Shown here: piece by piece, positions 10,142 to 21,733 of the stretch | Layout of the letters: each line of letters starts with the position of its first letter | Position numbering within the stretch: the first letter of the stretch is position 1 | Assembly (NCBI RefSeq): GCF_000001735.4 | Contig: NC_003076.8 | Coordinates: 18,541,835-18,605,834, forward strand | DNA from: Arabidopsis thaliana | Taxonomy: Eukaryota > Streptophyta > Magnoliopsida > Brassicales > Brassicaceae | Direction: 5' to 3' | DNA: 64,000 bases | Translations under genes and position numbers: made by a program | Notes under the pieces: generated by a model | What the model saw: only the letters and a program-made list of their open reading frames with translations | What the model was told of the DNA's origin: nothing | The model's database searches: none

Positions 10142-11824
10142 ATGGACCAACAAAGCGAGAGAGTGAAGCAATTCTGCAATCATCCGTTAAGATACGCAAG
10201 AATTAAGCAGGAGGGAGTAATTACAGGTCGGTCAAATAACTGCGATGGATGCGGTGATGATTCAGGCTACGGATATTACTGTGAACTCTGCAATATTCAA
10301 GCTCATGTGGCTTGCATAGGTTGGCCAGACATCATCAACCACCCCTGTCACTCCAGACATCCTCTCAAGAAAGTCTCGCCAGAGACAATTGACTATACTG
10401 ATGGTAAATGCCAGTTTTGTAGAAGCCCACTTGTTGATCTCATGTATCATTGTTCCATTTGTAATTTCAGTGTTGATTTGAGATGCTGGTTAAATCCCGC
10501 ACCGCTTACTATATATGAGCAAAAGAGCCACAGCCATACATTAACCCTCATGGCGAGAAAGGACGCCTTCACTTGTAACGCATGTGGGTTGGTTGGTGAC
10601 CGGAATCCTTACGTTTGTCTTGAATGTGATTTCATGCTGCACAAAGGTTGTATCAATTTGCCTCGAGTCATAAACATAAATCGTCATGACCACAAGATTT
10701 CTCGCACTTATCATCTCGGTCACGGTGATTGGGAATGTGGAGTTTGTCGCCAAAAGATGGATTGGACCCTTGGAGCTTTCTTTTGCTCGCGTTGTCCTAA
10801 TTATGCTGTTCATTCAAAGTGTGCGACAAGGGAAGATGTGTGGGATGGAAAAGAACTCGAAGATAAGCCTGAAGATGAGGGAGAAGAGGATCCATACAAG
10901 GTAATAAATGAGAAAGAAATCATTCATTTTAGTCATGAAGAACATAATCTAAAACTTGGTGATGATGATAATGCTGCCGATTATGAAAAGATGTGGTGTG
11001 ATGCTTGCATCAGGCCCATCGATTCTGATCCATTCTTCAAATGTGTGGAATGCAAGTTCTTCCTTCATAAAGTATGTGCCAGTCTTCCCCGGAAGAAACG
11101 AAATATCCTGCACAGCCACCTGCTTCGTCTACAGTATGGTGATAGGCATGGTAAACCTTTCAAGTGTACAAGTTGTCTTCAATATTTTGATGGCTTCAAG
11201 TACAAATGCAATTTTAACAGCGCATGTATCCACATGAATATTTTATTTGATATCCGGTGCAGTTCCATTTCTGAGCCTTTTCAGCATGAACTGCATCCCC
11301 ATCCCTTATTTCGTACCTCAAAAGAGCACAAGACTTGTGGAGCATGTGGTGAAGATTCGGAGTATGTCTTAAGTTGTATTGTTTGTGATTTCGCTTTAGG
11401 CATGGACTGTGCCACTTTACCAAGAAAAGTAAAACACAGATGCGACGATCATGTCTTATCGTTGCATCATGGTGCTGGAAGCTCCAACGGTCAATTGTGG
11501 TGTGATATTTGTGAGGGAAAGACAGATGCAAGCGTATGGTATTATGGTTGTGATGAATGTGGGGTCACTCTCCATATCGAGTGTGTACTTGGAGACATGT
11601 GTTACTTAAAGCCAGGGAACAAATACTTGGGAGGTGAACTAGTTCCCAATCATGGTATGACTAGACCTATTTGCATAGTCTGTGAAAAGCGTTGCATGTT
11701 CCCTTTCTTTCTAAAGGGTATTGCATATTCAGATTCAACTGTTGTATACGCTTGTTCAAGAAAGTGTGCATACCGAGGCCACGACCGTTGGGAGGAGTGG
11801 TATAGTAAAGTTCACTGTGAGTAA
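10142..11824 (+). CDS. Cysteine/histidine-rich C1 (DC1) domain protein
   Basis: An intronless frame of 560 aa from the first in-frame ATG (MDQQSERVKQFCNHPLRYAR). Upstream codons are open but have no ATG, so this start is preferred. It consists of repeated DC1 units with the pattern HPL..., C-x2-C, C-x2-C, H-x2-C, for example CDGCGDDSGYGYYCELC, CNACGLVGDRNPYVCLEC and CDACIRPIDSDPFFKCVEC. About seven units follow one another, the third and fourth separated by an acidic linker (EDKPEDEGEEDP). One unit near residues 355-385 is irregular (KCNFNSACIHMNILFDIRC). Plant DC1 proteins form a large zinc-binding family related to diacylglycerol-binding C1 domains; most members have no proven function. The gene sits between two copies of the UBTD 3' fragment, so it lies inside a duplicated, element-rich segment. 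Confidence 0.88.
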   Translation: MDQQSERVKQFCNHPLRYARIKQEGVITGRSNNCDGCGDDSGYGYYCELCNIQAHVACIGWPDIINHPCHSRHPLKKVSPETIDYTDGKCQFCRSPLVDLMYHCSICNFSVDLRCWLNPAPLTIYEQKSHSHTLTLMARKDAFTCNACGLVGDRNPYVCLECDFMLHKGCINLPRVININRHDHKISRTYHLGHGDWECGVCRQKMDWTLGAFFCSRCPNYAVHSKCATREDVWDGKELEDKPEDEGEEDPYKVINEKEIIHFSHEEHNLKLGDDDNAADYEKMWCDACIRPIDSDPFFKCVECKFFLHKVCASLPRKKRNILHSHLLRLQYGDRHGKPFKCTSCLQYFDGFKYKCNFNSACIHMNILFDIRCSSISEPFQHELHPHPLFRTSKEHKTCGACGEDSEYVLSCIVCDFALGMDCATLPRKVKHRCDDHVLSLHHGAGSSNGQLWCDICEGKTDASVWYYGCDECGVTLHIECVLGDMCYLKPGNKYLGGELVPNHGMTRPICIVCEKRCMFPFFLKGIAYSDSTVVYACSRKCAYRGHDRWEEWYSKVHCE

Positions 11825-12265
11825 TGAGTATGTCTGAAAGATCCACAAGGGGAAGCTATATGATGATGTATCAGAGTATATTTACGTTTGCTTGATATCT
11901 TCTGTATCTTTTCTTTCTCCTATTTTCTTTCTTTTCATGTATTTGGGATTCTTCTAGAATCTGAGTTAATTTGTTTTCGGATCCTGTAGAAACCAGTGTG
12001 AGGGGTTTATAAATAGGATCTATTTGCTTCTATGTAATGCAGTTTTTTTTTAATAATAATAACAATAGAGGAATGATTATCTTCAGTTCCTTTAAGTTTC
12101 ATGTATGCAAATCCTAATCAAAGCTCCAAAATATTTAAGCGACCCTTTTGTCTCAAGTAATTTATTAGTCATGTAAGAGAAAGAGTGATGGAGCATATAT
12201 GATGCCTATTCGTATTCCTGCAAATTTTATAGTTGTGTGTGTGTATATATACATTGCATAAGATA
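11825..12265 (+). other. 3' flank of the C1-domain gene
   Basis: Transcript tail sequence with several AATAAT/AATAAA-like signals near 12050-12066, followed by AT-rich DNA. There is no other gene. Confidence 0.4.
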
Positions 12266-12665
12266 GTTGTCAACAATAGCGGATCTAGAGAAATATATAG
12301 TCTGGGGCACTATTTTTTTAATATATATTTATCAAAAATATTATACATAAAATTTAATTTTTACAATTTATGTAGGTATATATAACATGAATATAGAATT
12401 TCGTAATTATTTTCATATATATATTAACATTTAAGATATAACACAAATAATATTTAATCAGATCACAAAGAAATCTTATTATATAAAGTATGGTTTTCAA
12501 AGTTGCTAACTCATAGGATTGTGCCACGTGTCAAGTCAAACGATCAGATGTTTACATGTGTCATTCAAAATTTAACTTTTTAATTCTCTAAGAAAATAGA
12601 AAATCTTAAAAAGTAAACAAATTTACATATACTAATTTATATGTCTATATATTTATAAACAATTA

Positions 12666-14294
12666 ACATTTATTCAACAAAAGGAAAATTAACAAATTTG
12701 TCTTTAACTCATGTAATCATAAGTGAAAATAGAACATTTTGAGAAAAATAGCTTAGCTTACAGGATTTAACTTTTCAATTATTTTTATTTATTAATTTTA
12801 ACTCATTTAATATTAATTTGCATGATGTAAAATTAACTTACGAGATTACGGCATATATAGAAAATATATTTTCAACAATGTTTGGTTTCTAAATATTTTT
12901 GTGGATTTTTTTTTTTATATTAATTATTAGCCCTAGGCGTTTGGGTATTCGGGTCGGGTATTTAGGGTTCGAGTTTTCGGGTTTAGAAGTTTAGGACCCG
13001 TTCGGGTAATTTAAGGTTTTGGGACATTTATTCAACAAAAGAAAAATTAACAAATTTGTCTTTAACTCATGTAATCATATATATGAAAGTTGGCCAACTC
13101 TCTCCATATGGGTGACACATCATCACACAAGAAAATAACATGTGTCATTTAATATTGATTAAATTAAAATTAGCAAAATTAATTGAGAGAAAATCAAAAG
13201 TCTCATATTGTGTTAAATCCTCCATTAATTCATTTCTTAAATGATTTTTTCAAAATATAAATAAAAATAAAATTACTTATTTAAATAAATCATTTACTAC
13301 TTTTATTTTACTTTTATTATTTTATATTTTAAAAAAATTTAATGGTCAATGGTCATCACTCTATAATGACTAAATAGTTGTTTGTGTTGTAGTTTATTTG
13401 TTTGCTACCTAATATTAGTGTAGTTATTTTACCTTGATTTTTTTAATTATTATTACGTTATGGTTCATATCTTATCATATGAAATTATGTATTTTCATTT
13501 TTGTATCTTTAGGTAAGTTCGTAACATTGACATTCAATATTTTCAAGTAATAGACTTTTGAGACGTTAAACATACCACAAAATTCAAAACAAATCCATTT
13601 GTCTCTTACGGCTATATGCAATAGTATAAAATCTAAAAAGTGTTACTAAAATAACTCTTTAATTTTTGCTTCTTTTTTTTTCATACGAAAACTCTTGATA
13701 TCAAAATATCTTATATTCTTGTTGTGTGTATTCATGATAATGAACAAATTTTAGAATCTTGGATATAAAAATAATCAGATTATACATGAAAATATATAAA
13801 AATTGATATTTAGAGTCAAAAATGAATCTAACAATAAAAATGTAAGTACATAAGATGAGTCTAATTTTACTAAGTATAAAATAACAAACAAAAAATAAAC
13901 ATAAATTAGCGACAAAAATAATTAACATATTTTTATCTAAAGAATTTTCAAAACAAACCCACGCGTAGCGTGGGAATTCATCTAGTCATAAGTGAAAATA
14001 GAACATTTTGAGAAAAATAGCTTAGCTTACAGGATTTAACTTTTCAATTATTTTCATTTATTAATTTTAACTCAGTTAATATTAATTTGCATGATGTAAA
14101 ATTAACTTACGAGATTACGCTATATATAGAAAATATATTTTCAACAATGTTTGGTTTCTAAATATTTTTGTGGATTTCTTTTTTCTATTAATTATTAGCC
14201 CTGGGCGTTTGGGTATTCGGGTCGGGTATTTCGGGTTAGGGTTTTCGGGTTTAGAAGTTTAGGACCCGTTCGGGTAGTTTAAGATTTCGGGTCG
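12666..14294 (+). repeat. Tandem duplication of about 360 bp inside the outer Helitron
   Basis: Unit A is 12666-13023. Unit B begins at once at 13024 and reads on to about 14294, split by the inner Helitron (13075-13985) into 13024-13074 and 13986-14294. The units are nearly identical, for example the segment starting GTGAAAATAGAACATTTTG in both. The junction at 13023/13024 joins the GGTTTTGGG tail of unit A to ACATTTATTCAAC of unit B. Confidence 0.88.
13075..13985 (+). mobile_element. Inner Helitron inserted in the second tandem unit
   Basis: The 911-bp element starts TCATATATATGAAAG and ends CATCTAG. A 7-bp stem hairpin CCCACGC-GTA-GCGTGGG (13958-13974) lies 7 bases before CTAG at 13982-13985. 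The uninterrupted sequence is present in unit A as CATGTAATCATAAGTG (12710-12725). In unit B the Helitron sits exactly between CATGTAA and TCATAAGTG, so both borders are fixed to the base. It has no coding capacity. Confidence 0.92.
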
Positions 14295-14737
14295 GGTTCG
14301 GGTTCGGATTCGAGTTTATTTATATATTGAAATATCAAATTTTGTGTGCAAATCTATTAAATTACTTCAAAATTTCAAAAATTCTCAAAACAACACCAGT
14401 AGTTTTGCTTGAATATATCTAAAAAGACACAAAAATAACTAAAATATCCAAAAAATCCTAATATTTTCTATATATAAGTGTAAATATAACTAATATATAC
14501 TTATATTTGAAATATGTTTGGATACCTATTCGGGTTCGGGTTCGAGTTTTTCGGGTTTTGAAGTTTAGACCCGTTCAAGTATTTGAAAATTTTCGGTACA
14601 CCCGCCTAAATAGGCGGGCCTTATCTAGTATCAACATAAACTTTAACTAAATAAGGAAGTTTGAGCTAAGTGTAACATTAGATAATTCAAATTAATGTTT
14701 GTGGTAGAAGAAAAAGACAATGTTAAAAAAAAAAAGG

Positions 14738-14810
14738 TATCTGCTACCTAGACTCGAACCCAAGCACGGATTGAAAGAGTGTGGGGACACAACCACTAAC
14801 GCTAGCTTCA
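14738..14810 (-). repeat. tRNA-like (Pol III box) patch in the hAT element
   Basis: On the minus strand an A-box-like TAGCGTTAGTGG is followed by a B-box-like GGGTTCGAGTC. The spacing is about that of a tRNA gene, but no complete cloverleaf forms. It may be a tRNA-derived fragment captured by the element. Confidence 0.4.
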
Positions 14811-14904
14811 AATATATCAGTTGTATTCCAAGATAAACTTTATAAACCTTGTGTAGGGCACGTGCCCTACCTACCCACAACGTAGATCCGCCCCTGGTTG
14901 TCAA

Positions 14905-15140
14905 AAAGACTTCATAAGATCATTTTGACCACAAAAGTTCACAACTCTTGGCTCTGTACATTTGTACCTCAACCACCATCTCTCACTTTAGATTCCAGTA
15001 ACTATACAGAGAGTGTCTCCTACTAATATACCGTGTTTCTATTCACTATCAATTGCAAAAAGTATTGAATATGAGAGACTTACTTCAACTTCTAGTCCTC
15101 TTCTACTACTTACTAAGTATTGTGTCAATGTTCTTGGAAG
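14905..15140 (-). other. 3' UTR region of the UBTD-like gene
   Basis: It follows the TAA at 15141 on the minus strand. The hAT element lies directly downstream, about 240 bp past the stop. The segment is shared with the duplicate at 9340-9565. Confidence 0.55.
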
Positions 15141-16263
15141 TTACTGTCCTTCCTCTCGAATCAGATTCGTGGGCTCACTTAGAACGTACCTAGGAAGCTC
15201 ATATCTAGCACCTGCATTGAATAAGAGCAAGTCATTAAGGTAACAAAACAAGAAACGAGAGAAACGAATCAGAATTGTGTATTACAAACCTCTTTCATCC
15301 CAGCACAATGTTAGGTCACGGTTCTGAACAATCACGCCTGCACTGTCAACAATAGTTTGTGCTAGTTTCAAGTCAGCTTCAGCAGCAGCTCGAAGTGCTT
15401 CCCATATCTCTGGTTTTCAGTAAATTTCGCTCAGTTTCCAAATGTACATAGTGCGATGCAGCAGATTACAAGAAAGAGAGATATATATATACCTCTTTGA
15501 CCACCATAGTGTGGAGAGGTGTCCCAAAATTCCTCACGCATGTTCGTAAGTTGTGCCCTTGTGATTGGCTCAGTATGTGCCCACGGTTTAGGTTTCATGA
15601 TTTTCTTCCTTTTTGCTGTGTCAAACGTACAAAACTCATAAGAGAATGATACAATATAAACTACCACCAATTTTAAAACAGTTCTTTCAGTAACACCAAT
15701 ATTATAGCCATCTACTTCAGAAGATCATCACAGTTTCAATTTCATCAAGACAACAAATACAGTATAAGGCAGAACGAATCAGATTATATTGTCTATTGTT
15801 CACAGAACAATTTTTCTTGGTAAAAATGGAATGTTATAACATTAGTAAACGGCCATTTCATTTCAATCATACCATCGATAACAACTTTCTCTGATCCAAC
15901 ATTCTAATTCTGAGCAGTAGAAACAATGTTGAAGAGCATTCTAATTCTCTGCTGAACTAATTCTGAGCTTCAAAATTTGGAATCTTTAACGAATCACAAA
16001 CATGTCAACACCACAATAAACTGATATTTCCTTCGAAATCACTCCAAGAATCATAACATTTGCAAGATTAGTTCATGTTAACACCTCAAAACTAGAACTA
16101 TCACCAAGAATCAAAACATTACAACACAAGTATAAATCGTAGCCCAAATTCTGAGAACAAATTCAGCGAGACAAACGGAGTGCGGAATTAAAGGTTTAAG
16201 AGAGTATCGATTCCACTAACCTCCGCCTTCATTTCTGGCCTGAGAAGATCCGATACAACCCAT
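15141..16263 (-). CDS. UBTD-like protein (ubiquitin-domain-containing protein, N-terminal domain only)
   Basis: Four exons: 16221-16263, 15493-15615, 15290-15409 and 15141-15211, all GT-AG, together 357 nt for 118 aa. It begins MGCIGSSQARNEGG, and Gly2 plus Cys3 predict N-myristoylation and palmitoylation, hence membrane attachment. The core (KPWAHTEPITRAQLTNMREE, FWDTSPHYGGQREIWEALRA, AQTIVDSAGVIV, LTLCWDERGARYELPRYVLSEPTNLI) is the N-terminal domain of animal UBTD1/UBTD2, proteins linked to ubiquitin conjugation. The C-terminal ubiquitin fold present in animals is absent; the plant protein ends with EEGQ. Its likely role is an adaptor in ubiquitin-related processes at a membrane, an inference from homology. 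Confidence 0.92.
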
Positions 16264-17010
16264 TCTCGAACCGTTGAGAGTCGCGTTTGATTAGGTGAAA
16301 ATTGGAAGTCGCTTCGAACAAGTAAAGTAAATGCCAGTACAAACTCGACCGTCGGGAACGAAACGGAGAAAGATAGCCGCCGATAAGAGTTTCACGGCGG
16401 GAGAATCGCCGGAGAAGTCTGCAAGAGTCGTCTTCAAGGTCAAATTCTGTTTTGACTGCCAAATTAGGCCATGAATGTTTTGTTGATTTTGGTGGGTTTT
16501 TGGATTTTGGATTGTGGCTTTTGGTTTTTTGTTTTTGATTTTATGAGTTTTTGATTTTGGTGGAGATTTTAGATTTTGCAAAATCTTAAATGGTAACTTT
16601 TCTAGTTTTTGATTTTTATATAATTATTATTTAGAAACGTTTTAAAATTATTTATTTAAAACTTTATTTTTATTTTTAAAAACAAAAAAAAAAGAGTTTA
16701 CGATAGAATTTGTTGAAAATCCCAAAAAAGTGAATTTTGGATTTTAAGAACAAATGACTAGAATCTTTTAAATTTTGAATTCCCTATAATTTAGGAAATT
16801 AACTTTTTACAAAATCATGAATGGATGAAAAAGTGGATTTTGTAAAATCAAAAGCCAAAATCAACTTTAAAAACTAGTACCATTCAAGGCCTTAGTTTGT
16901 TAGAGAGAAGAAAGTGAAAACAGATCTCCCCGATTTTATTTATAGTCACTTTACTTGCCACGTCATATTATTCTGGATTAGTATATTATATCTGTTTGAA
17001 TTAATCGTCA
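16264..17010. other. Divergent upstream region with a T/G-rich low-complexity tract
   Basis: It contains the promoter/5' UTR of the UBTD-like gene. At about 16475-16620 there is a run of TTTTTGG/TTTTGATT-like words, and short frames here are chance. No other gene is seen. Confidence 0.45.
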
Positions 17011-17082
17011 GCGTCTGTAGTCCAACGGTTAGGATAATTGCCTTCCAAGCAATAGACCCGGGTTCGACTCCCGGCAGACGCA
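17011..17082 (+). tRNA. tRNA-Gly (anticodon UCC)
   Basis: The acceptor GCGTCTG (17011-17017) pairs with CAGACGC (17075-17081), with discriminator A at 17082. The D-arm is CCAACGGTTAGGA, the anticodon loop CTTCCAA (TCC, glycine), and the T-arm GGGTTCGACTCCC. No intron. TTTTTT after 17086 is the Pol III terminator. It lies 400 bp upstream of RABA1c. Confidence 0.96.
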
Positions 17083-17471
17083 TTCTTTTTTATCATTTTA
17101 ATCAGTTTAGAAAAACATAAAAGATAAAGACAAATGTGAATTGACGAATACGTCCTCGTCTTTATCGAAGCGAGCAAGGTAATAGATCAGAACGCGTTAA
17201 CAGGGCAGTTTAGTAAATTTGGCCACACAAATGTTAGATTTCTTTGTGATAAAGACAGTACACAAGTCCTTTGTCTTTCTCGTTTGATATTTTCCAATTC
17301 CGCGTCTTTCTCTGTTGAAATCGAAAAAATTTTCAAAACAAAATCTAAGGAAAAAAGAGCAACAAGTTTCAAATCTCATTTGGGTTTTTCATTTTGAAAA
17401 GAAGGACCCATTTTTATCTCTCTCTTTGTTTTGTTTTCTCGAATCTGAAGGAGTAAAGTTAAAAGCTTTGA

Positions 17472-18805
<1,334 letters not shown>

Positions 18806-19286
18806 TCAGAGAGTAGAATTATTGTTAACAACCTAAGGATCGGTTTTTGTTAACGGTTCTATCGAATATGAAGATTGCTTTTAGGTTGAGTAATGCCCAT
18901 TTGGTGTATTTCTGTTATTTATCTGATCTATCAATGTTATTGTTTGAAAATGCTATGTCAAATTTTCAGAACCCTAAATTATATTTATCTCAAACAATAG
19001 AATTGTTGAAAAGAAAAGATAAAAATAGTTTCTGCCTTTGATGATTTCAGTTTGGTTGAACATAATTTTCGGTTTGATTTCGTTTCACCGTATCGGTTCA
19101 TTTTGGTTAAGTGGTACTAAAATCGATTTCTGTTAGGTTGGAATTTTGTTGTTTCGATTTTTTTGGTACAAAACCGAAGGATTACCAAAATATCCGGTTT
19201 AGTTTTGGTTTGTTTCGGTTAGCCTTTTTTAGCTCAATTTAGAGCTTGAAACTGAGCAATCGCCGGAGAAACTCTCACTCACAGTT
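18806..19286. other. Spacer between RABA1c and the WDR53-like gene
   Basis: It contains the RABA1c 3' UTR and a TTTCGGTT/GGTTTGGTTT-rich patch at 19060-19220, a common low-complexity motif of Arabidopsis intergenic DNA. No element ends could be paired. Confidence 0.45.
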
Positions 19287-21171
19287 ATGGCTACGGCAAT
19301 GGAAGAGCCAAGGAAGCTGAGAGGCCACAAATCAACTGCCACTTGTTGTATAGCTTCTCGTGACCGGCCTGGAATTGTTCTCACTTCCGGCGAGGTTTCT
19401 TAATCTCTAATTCAAACCTCTTTTTTCCGATGAATTTAGGTTTCGTTATTGTAGTTACTTCGCAAGATTCATAGTTTTCCGATCATACGATTATAGGATG
19501 GTTGCATTTGCTGGTTTGATTTGCGATGTAAAGATGTTCAATTCATCATCGATGTTGGAACAGAACCAGTTTCATCTCTTTGTTTCAAGACAGGTTTTGT
19601 CTCTTTGTGTTTTGTCTGTTTCTCTCTCTTTCAATTTCTTCTCTTTGTTGCAATTTGGTGATAACTTTTATTTGATTTTTCAGGTAATGAGAACATTCTC
19701 TATGCTTCTTGTGGAAACGAAATCAAGTCTTTCGATGTTCATACGGTAATTTAAAATGTTCAAACTTTGATTAACTAACTATAACCATATCCTTCACTTA
19801 GTTTTAAAGCTTCTCTCTTTATGCAATTTCATAGCTAAGTGCTACTTCTTGGAAGCCATTAGAGAGTTACAATTACAACAAAGATGAAGTTAACCAGGTA
19901 GAGATACTAAAAACTCGACTTTTCGAAAAAGTTATCATATTTACCTATGACATTGATGTTGACATCTTTTGATTTGTTAAAGGTAGTATGTAACGGAAGG
20001 TCGTCTTTTCTTGCTTCTGCAGATGATTCCGGCGATGTTAAGGTACACTCAATAGTTGTTCTTAATACTTAAAACTCTTAAAGATTACATAAACATGAAT
20101 TTTGGTGGGACGGTTCTCGGTTTGATTAGTTTGCTTGTACACAGATCATCGACCTTGGTCAGAAATGCCTTTATAAAACCCTTAGAGCTGGTCACACAAG
20201 TGTATCCTTACTTCGTTTTTTTTACCCATTCTCGTCTATGAAACTCTACTAGCCTCGAAAAAATGTCTCAAATCAACACCTTAATGAGACATATAAGATA
20301 TGTAGTTCTGTACAATTCATTCCATGGAGACCTTGGGAAGGTAACTAATATCTTATTGTGATTTGTTATTATATATACACATCTCTTCTAAAGTGTCTAA
20401 TTTCTTTCAGTTATAACTGGTGGACTTGATTCAAAGCTTGTTTTATGGGATTTCTCAAAAGGTCGCTCGCAAAAGATTATAGACTTTGGTAAAGACTATG
20501 CCACTAATTCTGGTTTCTTTAGCCATATATATATGCAACAAATCTGATTTTGCAAGTCATTTCTGTAATCTTTCAGGATCTGATACAAATAATAACTCGG
20601 GACAATGCCTAAACCCTGCGTTTGTTCACTCAATAGCAATACCGGAAATGGACATGGTTGATAAGTTAGACAAGATATGTGCGGTTGCTAGAGGTGATGG
20701 AATTGTCAATTTGATCAATATCGAATCAGAACTTTCCCGAAAAGGAACATCATCAAAAGGAAGTAGCAGCAGCAGCAGCAACAATGTGGTCAAAAGGGTT
20801 TGTTTAGACTACTCTGTTGGTGGACACAATTCTGCTGTTTCTTGTGTAGCCTTTTCTCTGTTTCAGGAGAAAGGTAGATTCTTAATCTCTGGTGGTAATG
20901 ATAAAACAGTCAAAATCTGGGATTGCTTTAAATGTCTTGATCCAAACAACAACAACAATAACAGTGATCTCCTCCATTTGAATATTAACCTAAGCAAGAA
21001 GGTAACTAAAAGCTCACATTGTTCTTTTTGCTCTTTTCTCTTTTGTCTGATTCTGAACATTTGTTGGTGTTTCTTAAACAGGTGAATTGGCTTTGCACGA
21101 ATCAATCTGATTCTGAGAATCTTGTAGTGTGTGACACAACAAGAGTAGTTAAGGTTTACTCAATCTCTTAA
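19287..21171 (+). CDS. WDR53-like WD40 repeat protein
   Basis: Ten exons: 19287-19394, 19497-19593, 19684-19745, 19835-19897, 19983-20042, 20145-20201, 20298-20340, 20411-20488, 20577-21001 and 21082-21171. All are GT-AG and phase-consistent, 1083 nt for 360 aa. WD40 blades are visible as LTSGEDGCICWFDL, ASADDSGDVKIIDL, ITGGLDSKLVLWDF and ISGGNDKTVKIWD. Segments such as CLNPAFVHSIAIPE and the end LSKKVNWL match the order in animal WDR53, a putative substrate receptor of CUL4-DDB1 ubiquitin ligases. That role is carried over from animals and is untested here. Ser-rich and Asn-rich loops (SSKGSSSSSSNN, DPNNNNNN) are microsatellite-derived. Confidence 0.93.
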
Positions 21172-21733
21172 ATAGGCCTGATGGGTCCATAAAAATAGTC
21201 TAAAAGCTTCATCCTTTTTGACATTGTTATTAGTCTAAGAGATTCATTTTTATTTTTGACATTAGAATGGTTGCTTGATCTACAAGTTAGTTTATTTTTT
21301 TGTTTGATAACCAAATTATAAAGAATGATTACATTTAATTATTGAATTGTTAAATTCTTTTACTATCATCAACTTCATTACGTACTATTTGTTTGTTCTA
21401 TACTTTTGTGTATTTAACTTCTCCCTTTCAGATTTTTCTTCTTGTCCCATTTACACAATTAAGATTTTGTTACGAAGTTGAAATCCAATTTATTTTTCAA
21501 TAAATTATGTTATAATCATAACAAAAAATAACCTACCATTCTAACAATCTCAACTCAGAGCAACAAGTAATTTCTATTTGGATACTACGGAGACTTAGAA
21601 AATTAAGAGACTGGGGAAAAATAACAAATCAAACACTTCCCTCTTTAAGAGTAAAGAAGTCTCTAAACTGTGACAAACTCACAAGACCCTTCTTTCAAAT
21701 TCCAATCTTTCCAACATTCCTCTTCTGTCCACT
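21172..21733. other. Spacer with RLP55 promoter
   Basis: WD40 gene 3' UTR, then AT-rich DNA and the leader of RLP55. No gene seen. Confidence 0.45.

Larger units (their letters stand above)
12474..14628 (+). mobile_element. Outer Helitron (ATREP-like, non-autonomous)
   Basis: It starts with TC (TCTTATTATATAAAGTATGG) after an A and ends with CTAG (14625-14628) before a T, the A|T insertion rule of Helitrons. The 3' end has the expected hairpin: CCCGCCTA, AA, TAGGCGGG (14601-14618), six bases before CTAG. It makes no target duplication. It lies wholly inside the hAT element and carries GGGT/CGGG-rich repeats (12940-13023, 14200-14330 and 14525-14580). There is no Rep/helicase coding. Confidence 0.85.
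12274..14896. mobile_element. hAT-superfamily non-autonomous transposon (host of nested Helitrons)
   Basis: An identical 8-bp target duplication GTTGTCAA occurs at 12266-12273 and 14897-14904. Just inside are inverted ends: left CAATAGCGGATCTA, right (complement) CAGGGGCGGATCTA. Eight-base duplications with CA...GCGGA ends are diagnostic of hAT. The element measures 2623 bp, but once the Helitron 12474-14628 is removed only about 468 bp remains, with no transposase. Near the right end (14738-14810) lies a tRNA-like patch with a B-box-type GGGTTCGAGTC on the minus strand. Confidence 0.9.

Noticed and set aside
16229-16581. Two overlapping minus-strand frames upstream of the UBTD-like gene
   Set aside because: They run across its exon 1 in the wrong frame and across T/G-rich low-complexity DNA.
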